Source of the DNA: Pseudoduganella albidiflava
GTDB lineage: Bacteria; Pseudomonadota; Gammaproteobacteria; Burkholderiales; Burkholderiaceae_D
DNA length: 64,000 bases
Direction: 5' to 3'
NCBI RefSeq assembly: GCF_004322755.1
Contig: NZ_CP036401.1
Coordinates: 1,984,001-2,048,000 of the forward strand
The translations under genes were made by a program, and so were the position numbers. Shown here one piece after another: positions 63,504 through 64,000 of this stretch (within the stretch, counting starts at the first letter, position 1; each line of letters starts with the position of its first letter). The notes under the pieces are model-generated. The model saw only the letters and a list, made by a program, of their open reading frames with translations, was not told the origin of the DNA and ran no database searches.

Positions 63504-64000
63504 GCGGCTCACGATCAGCTTCAGCCCCAGCGCGATGAACACGGCGCCGGCCATGCGGTCGAGCACCACGCCGGCCCGCGGCTTGCGGCTCAGCCATCCG
63601 CCGATGGCGCCGGCGAACCAGCCCAGGAGGCCGAACAGCACGGCCGCCTGCAGCGTGAACGTGACCCCCAGCGCGGCCAGCTGCCAGGGCGCGTCGCCGC
63701 GCGACGCCACCACGAACTGGGGCAGGAACGACAGGAAGAACAGGACCACCTTGGGATTGATGGCATTGGCCAGGCAGCCTTTCCAGAACAGCCGGGCAGG
63801 GGACTCGGCCGGCACTCCCGCCGCCGCGAGGTTGACGGCGCCGGCATGGCGCCAGGCACCCCAGCCCAGCTTGATCAGGTACAGGCCGCCCGCCACCTTC
63901 AGCACCGTGAACGCCGTCGGCGATGCCGCGATCAGCGCGCTGACGCCCACCACCGCCAGCACCGTATGGCTGAGGCACCCGAACGCGCAGCCCAGCCCGA
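63501..64000 (-). CDS. LysE/RhtB-family amino acid exporter (5' end beyond window)
   Basis: The C-terminal ~166 residues of an inner-membrane exporter of the LysE/RhtB family, which expels amino acids such as lysine, threonine or homoserine. The frame continues to the window edge upstream of the first in-window GTG (reading GLGCAFGCLSHTVLAVVGVS), so the start and the first membrane segments lie outside. Visible features are AGGLYLIKLGWGAWRHAG, the family motif CLANAINPKVVLFFLSFLPQ, and two further hydrophobic segments ending IALGLKLIVSR. Confidence 0.88.
   Translation of the reverse strand, partial: GLGCAFGCLSHTVLAVVGVSALIAASPTAFTVLKVAGGLYLIKLGWGAWRHAGAVNLAAAGVPAESPARLFWKGCLANAINPKVVLFFLSFLPQFVVASRGDAPWQLAALGVTFTLQAAVLFGLLGWFAGAIGGWLSRKPRAGVVLDRMAGAVFIALGLKLIVSR

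Noticed and set aside
1..64000. tRNA, rRNA, riboswitch, prophage or transposase genes
   Set aside because: I looked for these across intergenic regions and gene content and saw none that I could support; small structured RNAs cannot be excluded without a covariance search.

Overview
The window is very GC-rich, densely coded DNA. It carries several carbohydrate-utilisation clusters built on TonB-dependent receptors, a PEP-CTERM protein and families of palindromic dispersed repeats. This combination points to a soil- or plant-associated betaproteobacterium of the Massilia/Duganella (Oxalobacteraceae) type. That assignment is inference from gene content and style; no rRNA or other taxonomic marker is present.

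Layout. (1) 1-12.7 kb: a secreted GH35 beta-galactosidase with an N-terminal GH43-like propeller, an SGNH esterase on the opposite strand, two tandem near-identical TonB-dependent receptors, and a repeat-rich gap with a remnant of a receptor 3' end. (2) 12.7-18.2 kb: housekeeping and accessory genes (arylamine N-acetyltransferase, small lipoprotein, a frameshifted small gene, Old Yellow Enzyme divergent from a LysR regulator, HisN-like phosphatase, PEP-CTERM protein). (3) 18.4-36.3 kb: a co-directional xyloglucan utilisation locus. It comprises a XylR-type regulator, aldose 1-epimerase, an SGNH esterase-GH74 fusion, GH95 fucosidase, TonB receptor, GH35 galactosidase, GH31 alpha-xylosidase and GH3 beta-glucosidase, mostly with ATGA stop/start overlaps. 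(4) 36.3-40 kb: a palindrome array, a ThuA-like secreted protein, and two RTX-type proteins (DUF4214 and serralysin-like). (5) 40-52 kb: a LacI-controlled divergent locus. LacI, MFS transporter and GH35 lie on the minus strand; TonB receptor, BNR-4 propeller, GH105 and DUF2264 lie on the plus strand. Two operator-like palindromes lie between the arms. The enzyme set fits removal of rhamnose-glucuronate-galactose ends, as on arabinogalactan proteins. (6) 52-64 kb: branched-chain aminotransferase, cupin, a further TonB receptor with a strong promoter and a LacI-type palindrome, a pectinesterase-fold protein lacking a canonical catalytic Asp, a degenerate-peptidase/ATP-grasp protein, an aromatic amino acid decarboxylase and a truncated LysE exporter.

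Together the clusters take plant cell-wall polysaccharides apart outside and in the periplasm. TonB receptors import oligosaccharides, exo-enzymes trim them, and XylR/LacI-type regulators respond to the released sugars. The strongest candidates for something new are the SGNH-GH74 fusion, the rhamnose-glucuronate locus with its operators, the ATP-grasp protein with a decayed peptidase-like domain, the active-site-altered pectinesterase homologue, and a modular repeat family whose core appears inverted in one copy.
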